A DNA stretch of 64,000 nt from Cyanoderma ruficeps (Eukaryota; Chordata; Aves; Passeriformes; Timaliidae): NCBI GenBank assembly GCA_008694505.1, contig VZDJ01000223.1, positions 267,398-331,397 of the forward strand, read 5' to 3'. How positions within the stretch are numbered: position 1 is the first letter of the stretch; every line of letters begins with the position of its first letter. Below, piece after piece: positions 59,291 through 64,000 of this stretch. The notes under the pieces were generated by a model. The model saw only the letters and a list, made by a program, of their open reading frames with translations, searched no databases and was not told where the DNA came from. The translations under genes and the position numbers were made by a program.

Positions 59291-60889
59291 ATGGAGGGCA
59301 GACCAGGCCCAGGCTCTGCTCCAGGCCCAGCAATGGCCCCAGAGCCATGAGCAGGGCCTGAGCCCAGGGACTGCCGTGCACAGGAGGCACAACTTCTGCC
59401 CTGGGCAGTGCCCAGCCCTGAGCAGAGCCCAGAGAGGGCTGGAATGTCCTCCCTGGGGATATTCCAGAGCTGTCTGGCCACAATGCTGTGCCCTGAGCTC
59501 TGGGATGGCCCTGCTGGAGCAGGGAGGTGGCACCAGATGGGACTCACTGAAGTCCCTTCCAGCCTGACCCATTCTGGGACTGTGATTCTGTGACCTTTCT
59601 CCCTTCCAGCTGAGGATCCCACTGTCTTGGCACAGTGCCTGGTTGTTGTCCCCTGGACAGTCTGGTGCTACTGGGGACACAAAATTCTTTTCCAGAACTG
59701 TGAGCTGCAGGGCAGTTTAGCAAGGTGAGCTCAGCGATCCTCACATCTTGCAGAACTGTTGCTCCCGACACGAAAGCAAGGTCGTGACATACACAGATGT
59801 GACATTGCCAGTTCCCTCTCCCCCAGACTGTTCAACCCCTAAAGTGTCCAAGGCACTTTCACTGTGGGCTGGGCCATCTGGGTGACTTGGGAACACTGAC
59901 CTCTTCCTTGCTTACCCCTGGAGAGGAACACGAGATCACTGCTTGTCCTGCAGAGGAATTGCAGCCAAGCTTGTTACTCATTTTGGTGTTTAACATTCCC
60001 GTAGATTATCCAGCTCTGCCTGAGAAAAATGTGCTTGGAATCAGTGGAGTATTGTGTCTGGGGGGAGCAGTGGCCGCCCCCGGGGAGCCCTCCTCCTGCA
60101 GACCTTCCCTGCCAAGTCTCAGCTCTGATTTTATTGCTCCTGCCAGCTCCCAAAGCCCTGGAGGCCCCATCTCTGCAGGAGGCTGAGATGGGCATGTCCC
60201 CAACCTCCGTGTCCCCACAGCACCAGGGGACCATGCCACCCCACAGCCCCCACTGCAGGGGCACGGGGAGTGGCCCTGTCACCCTGCCCTGCCAGTGTAG
60301 GCTTTTGGAGGGCGTTATTTGGGCTTTGGCTGGATTTTGGCTGTAAATTTTTGTCATCTTACAGCCGCGATTCAGGAGTCAGATCAGTGCCGAGGCCTGC
60401 CAGAGCCCCGGGCTCTGCTCCAGCCCACAGGCCCAGGCCGAGCAGGACGTGCCAGTCAGCCTCTCCTGGCACAACCAAGGCTCTGATCCTGCTGCTACCA
60501 ACAAACGTGCTGTTTGCAAGAGGGGATTATTCTGTGGTAAGGCATTGGCTCAACCAGCAAGCACGGGACTGGTGGAAGATGTTTTTGCTGGGGTTGTGTA
60601 GGAAAGACACAGCAACAGCCCCTCAGCAGCAGGAGGAGGCCCACACTGCTGCTCTGGATCTTCCCAGCCACATTCCCTGTCCTGGAGATGCCCAGCCTGG
60701 CCTTGACTCCTGAAAAATATCTTGAAATCAGGCAGGATTTGAAATGGACACTCCTCCCTTCCCTGTCAGTAGCTCCTTACTGTCCAAGTCACCACGTGCT
60801 CTGCATGTCTCCCCCTGCTCGTGTAGGAAAATGGAAAAAAGCTACTGTGCTGATTTCTTATTTCCATCCTGGAATTCAGAAGTGCTACC

Positions 60890-60905
60890 AAAAAAAAAAA
60901 AAAAA
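60890..60905 (+). repeat. Poly-A tract, 16 bases
   Basis: An uninterrupted A run followed by 'gaaaagtgg'. No retroposed body or target duplication was found. Confidence 0.9.
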
Positions 60906-61450
60906 GAAAAGTGGAAAACAAGCTCTGTGATTAACACAGACAGGTAATGTTGATCAATTCTCTGCCTACATTCCCTAATTCCCTTCATGACTTAGAGATT
61001 GCCAAACGCCAGGTTTGGCTGCCAGGATGTCTGCTTCCACTTGAGGATTTTGCAAGGACTCAGCTAAAGCAGGTCCCTGATTCCTTGAAACAGACTTTGG
61101 GAAAAATATTTTTCTTTATCCATGATGAAAAGCTCCTCAAAGCCACCATTCAGAAGTTCAAACCATTTCATTTTGGAGCAAGAGCTCCCAACTAGTTATC
61201 TTTGGGAAAATTCGCTGACATTTGATCAAATTATATCTCCAGAATTCTGGGTTTACATCACATCCCATGGAAAAATAACATCTGTTCATGTAATCCCACA
61301 TAATATCAGAGCGCAGGCAAATAAAACTGCCCAGGCAATCAGAAAAGTTTGGGAACTAATCCACAAAATTCGAGTAAAATATTCTGGCTTTGGAAAACAC
61401 AAATCTGTTAAAATTTAAACTTGCAAGAACACAAAACCTTTCTCTTTTTT

Positions 61451-61460
61451 GGGGGGGGGG
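61451..61460. repeat. Poly-G tract, 10 bases
   Basis: Ten G residues following six T residues. A run this long is prone to sequencing-length error. Confidence 0.9.
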
Positions 61461-61603
61461 TGTTATTTTGCTGGCTAAAAAACGAGAAAGGCATAAATTT
61501 GAAGATGCTGAAAGAACTCCCATCTATGCAGCCGTGCAAAACCTTCCTAAGTTTTCTTCTCATAATGACACATTGTTTAAAGGTTCAATTGGCCGCATTA
61601 CGA

Positions 61604-61630
61604 GGGGGTTTTTTTAATGATAAAACCCCC
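61604..61630. other. 9-base inverted repeat, hairpin
   Basis: GGGGGTTTT (61604-61612) pairs with AAAACCCCC (61622-61630) around a 9-base AT loop. It looks like a terminator-type stem, but in this eukaryotic context it is more likely incidental. Confidence 0.75.
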
Positions 61631-61845
61631 CCAAACTCATGTGAAACATTTCAGATTTCCTGTACAAGCAGCGTGCAGGGCTGGTGGACCTTCCTGAAGG
61701 AGAAGGGGCTTTGGGGGTCACCGCATGAGCCTGTGGGAGGGTTGGGCTGAACACACTCTCAGACTGGTTTGGCATCAGCCAGGCAGGTGTTTTGGGGGCC
61801 AGCAGCCCCCATCAGCTCTGTGCAGGGGGAGAAGCCCCCTCATGT

Positions 61846-62200
61846 TGATGCCTCAGGATTTTAGCTGTTATATTTTTTTATGTATTTGTAATCCTGCAGT
61901 TCTTTAGTGTATAAATCTAAACTCCATGCACAGTGTGAGCTGCTGCTTCCCCATTTTCGTCAACACAACAATTCCTCTCCAGGCCTGGGAATCAAGGACA
62001 CCTCACTGCCTCAGGCCCTGAGAGATGTAAAAAAAGTGAGATGGGGAGGAGCAAACTTGAGGTAAATTACTTCATTACCTGAAGCTGTAACTGAAACATT
62101 AACCCCCAATATGCAAATGGCCCAAACTCATAAAAGTGTGAAAACCTGTGACCTGTTGTCCATTTTGGGTGTAGCCCTTGGGCAGGACTAAAGTCTCCAG
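61846..62200 (+). mobile_element. Octamer-family LTR, copy D, long form, 3' truncated
   Basis: It starts TGATGCCTCAGGATTTTAG and continues with 'tttgtaatcctgcagttctt', then much later carries 'tacctgaagctgtaact', 'ccccaatatgcaaatggccc' with the octamer ATGCAAAT (62111-62118) and a TATA-like CATAAAAG at 62129-62136. It therefore keeps a U3 portion absent from or replaced in copies A-C. After 'gggtgtagcccttgggcagg' the match ends, so R/U5 and the polyadenylation signal are missing. It is more diverged than the other three. Confidence 0.75.
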
Positions 62201-64000
62201 GAATGATGATTACATTTATTCACGCCAGAAGAGGCTCCCTGTCTTCCAGCTGGGCAGAGTGGCTGGGCTGTGACAGGCACTGCACCACAGCTGGACACGG
62301 GCAGGTGAACCCCAGCCCACCCTGCCCAAGGGCATGGCATGATCTCTTCGTTCACCTGGACACAGCCAGCAGCTCCCAGACTCACTGCCATGCCCACAGA
62401 GAAAGTGGAGAGCGAAGAGAAGATCTCCAGGCAGGGTTGTTGCCTCCCATCCCACCTGCACAAAGCACTGATTCCCCAGGGGATGGGATACAAACAGCAG
62501 CAGCAGCATTTCTGATCCTGGAATGAGCGCTGCACCAGCCTGGGATCCTCCAGATCTGTAAAGCAGCAGCTCAGCCCAGCTCCATGCCTGAACCTTCAGA
62601 AAACAGTCCTGTCCACAAGCTTAGCAGCAAACCCTGGCTGCCTTGTTCTCATCCTGGTCCAAATTCTCACAGCGTGGGTGGGTGGGAAGCTCCCTGAATT
62701 GCTTCCCCACTTGCTGAAATGGGCTGAAATTCAGAGCTGATCACATTTTCCCCTGTGCCTGTCAGAGCCCAAACGGGAAGCCCAGTAACCAACACATAAA
62801 GCTACTACTGATAGCTGCACACTTGTTCCAGACAAAAGATCAGGAGATGTATGTCATAAAAAGGCAGAGATGTCTTCCAGATGTTTTTGTGTGTTGGGTC
62901 TGCACAGATGTTTTCGATGTCTGCCCATAAATGTAAGAAATGTAAAACATTTGTGTCCCACAGATGTAGAGATTAAATTATGCAAGAGATGTGATAAATC
63001 TCTGGGTAATGCGAGAAGACCATGAACTATTCGCATTCATTGTTTTTAGTAAAATCAGCCCCATTTTCCAGAATGCAGCTGTGAAGGAGAATTTTATTGT
63101 TATTAAATGTGACTAAACATTACGTAGGAGGTGGAAAAGCAGCACACACGGAGCTGTATGGACCCATACATTGCAGACAGTCTGCAGCGTGGGACAGCTG
63201 GTGAGGCATGAGGGGACGGCTGGTGCAGCTCAGGGGCTCAGGTGGGACACAAGGGGAACATGTCAGAGCCATCTCAGCCACACTGAGGGCAGCACAGACA
63301 GTTCACAGCTCACAGCCACAGCCTCTCTTGCTCCATGGTCACCTGTGCACGTGGCAGAGAGCTCAGCCAGAGCAGGGTGGGATGGGCAGGAGAGCTGGAA
63401 ATGACTCCAGTGCCCAGCTCTGCCAGGGCAGAAATTAATACAGAGATGCTGTTTAAACAACATTGTTTATTTCTTGTGATATCACATGCCAGTCTTTACA
63501 CTAAACCTCAGATGAACCTTGTGCTGCCTTCAAGACACTCAGGTTCCCACTGCATTTCCAAACCCAGGGTGGGCACTGCACACACCTGCTCAGCACAGCA
63601 ATCCCAGGTGTGGGGGGAGCTGGGGGTTGAAGAGTAGTGCTGCAAAATCCTGTGGTACCTCTCTGACCCCAATCCCACACCCATCCTTGCCCACCAAGAG
63701 CCCAGCCCACACCCCACCAGCCTTATTCACTGCCTGGAAAAAGGGGCACAGCCCCGAGCAGCTCAGGAGGCCTCGTGCCCCACAGGCTGCTGTGCTTGTG
63801 CAGCCCAGCTCTATCCCTGTTACATCAGAGAAGTCTGAGTTCTGTGTTTGTCAGGCATGTTGAGAGAAACTATGCCCAGATTTCACAGCTTCCATGTTAT
63901 GCCTTTTGCCTGGGGAATTTATTGCTCTGCTCCCTGCATGGCAGCTCCAAGGGAGAGAAAGGCCTCTATTTTGGGGGGGTTGAAATTCAGCCATCTCTGT
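62201..64000. other. Unique non-coding stretch to the window end
   Basis: No supported exon or transposon. 62780-63130 is AT-rich, with TTAAATTATGC, ATTGTTATTAAATG and TAAATGTAAG words, and may be conserved non-coding DNA. The remainder gives only short opposite-strand frames. Confidence 0.5.

Larger units (their letters stand above)
58931..59592 (+). mobile_element. CR1 LINE fragment, sense, with internal tandem repeats
   Basis: CR1 blocks in order include 'ctggggtgctgtgtccagct', 'agcacagcagggacaggagc', 'tcctggagctgaggaagggc', 'gaaaggctgagggagctggg', 'gctgctcagcctggagagaa' and, after two tandem arrays, 'ctcactgaagtcccttccag', 'cctgacccattctgggactg' and tail 'tgattctgtgacc'. Two expansions interrupt it: a 41-base repeat at the 5' side and a 10-base minisatellite in the middle. 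The region between the array and the 3' tail is unusually long and GC-rich and only partly resembles CR1. Confidence 0.85.
59593..61845. other. Unique non-coding stretch
   Basis: No supported gene. A possible acceptor at about 60363 on the plus strand is followed by about 110 bases open in two frames, not convincing. There are an A16 run (60890-60905), a G10 run (61451-61460) and a small stem at 61604-61630. 60920-61430 is AT-rich and could include conserved non-coding sequence. Confidence 0.5.

Noticed and set aside
59006..59680. 224-codon minus-strand frame with repeated DRDTQGQTGT-like motif
   Set aside because: It is the antisense of a CR1 copy, and its repeat comes from the 10-base minisatellite, so it is not a gene.
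60363..60480. Possible plus-strand exon after a 'tttttgtcatcttacag' acceptor
   Set aside because: It is open in two frames, neither clearly protein-like, and no consensus donor follows. The GC-rich composition explains the open frames.
61604..61630. GC stem with T run resembling a bacterial terminator
   Set aside because: The window is vertebrate nuclear DNA. The stem is adjacent to homopolymer runs and is likely incidental.
1..64000. CRISPR arrays, operons, prophage, toxin-antitoxin or biosynthetic clusters
   Set aside because: There are no regularly spaced repeats, no compact gene arrays and no ribosome-binding-site organisation. CR1 elements and solo LTRs identify the sequence as bird nuclear DNA.
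1..64000. tRNA, rRNA or other structured RNA genes
   Set aside because: No cloverleaf with the expected A and B box words or other known RNA signature was noticed on either strand by eye. A covariance-model scan would be decisive.

Overview
This is vertebrate nuclear DNA, almost certainly from a bird and most likely a passerine. The main evidence is at least eleven fragments of the CR1 LINE family, on both strands. Several keep the family's 3' signature of a 'ggtcccttccaaccc(a)aaccat' block followed by short octamer-like repeats of the ATTCTATGA type. There are also at least seven solitary LTRs from small endogenous-retrovirus families. There is no bacterial gene organisation. Nearly every open frame longer than 60 codons in the window looks like chance or lies inside a repeat.

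Layout. 1-5.55 kb is unique non-coding DNA. At 5.58-5.76 kb the minus strand holds a plausible 180-base internal coding exon. 7.5-8.3 kb is AT-rich unique sequence with the look of a conserved non-coding element, followed by a minus-strand LTR (8.34-8.74 kb) and a CR1 (8.9-9.4 kb). 9.4-35.6 kb is mostly unique, with short CR1 pieces at 12.1, 18.7 and 28.2 kb, an LTR at 20.0 kb, and microsatellites at 23.5 and 32.7 kb. A 469-base minus-strand LTR with near-perfect target duplications lies at 35.6 kb. CR1 copies follow at 37.7, 40.6 and 44.6 kb. Two or three exon-like segments lie on the minus strand at 47.8-48.8 kb. A long AT-rich, repeat-poor block runs from 51.45 to 52.18 kb. 52.5-59.6 kb is the repeat-dense part: a 555-base LTR with a perfect 6-base target duplication, four CR1 copies, a 118-base LTR remnant nested inside one of them, and another LTR at 57.1 kb. 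The last 4.4 kb is mostly unique, with a longer relative of the octamer LTR family at 61.85 kb.

The window therefore looks like introns or intergenic DNA of a gene-poor to moderate region. At most a few small exons may belong to one or more minus-strand genes, and I could not name any of them. The exon calls rest on open frame, splice-site and codon-pattern evidence only. Reading phases do not join cleanly between the three 48-kb candidates, so they are hypotheses. I did not find a novel defence, mobile or biosynthetic system. The best supported observations are the LTR insertions with target duplications, the nested LTR-in-CR1 event, the shared octamer-TATA-polyA architecture of one LTR family, the minus-strand exon candidates, and several AT-rich islands that may be regulatory.
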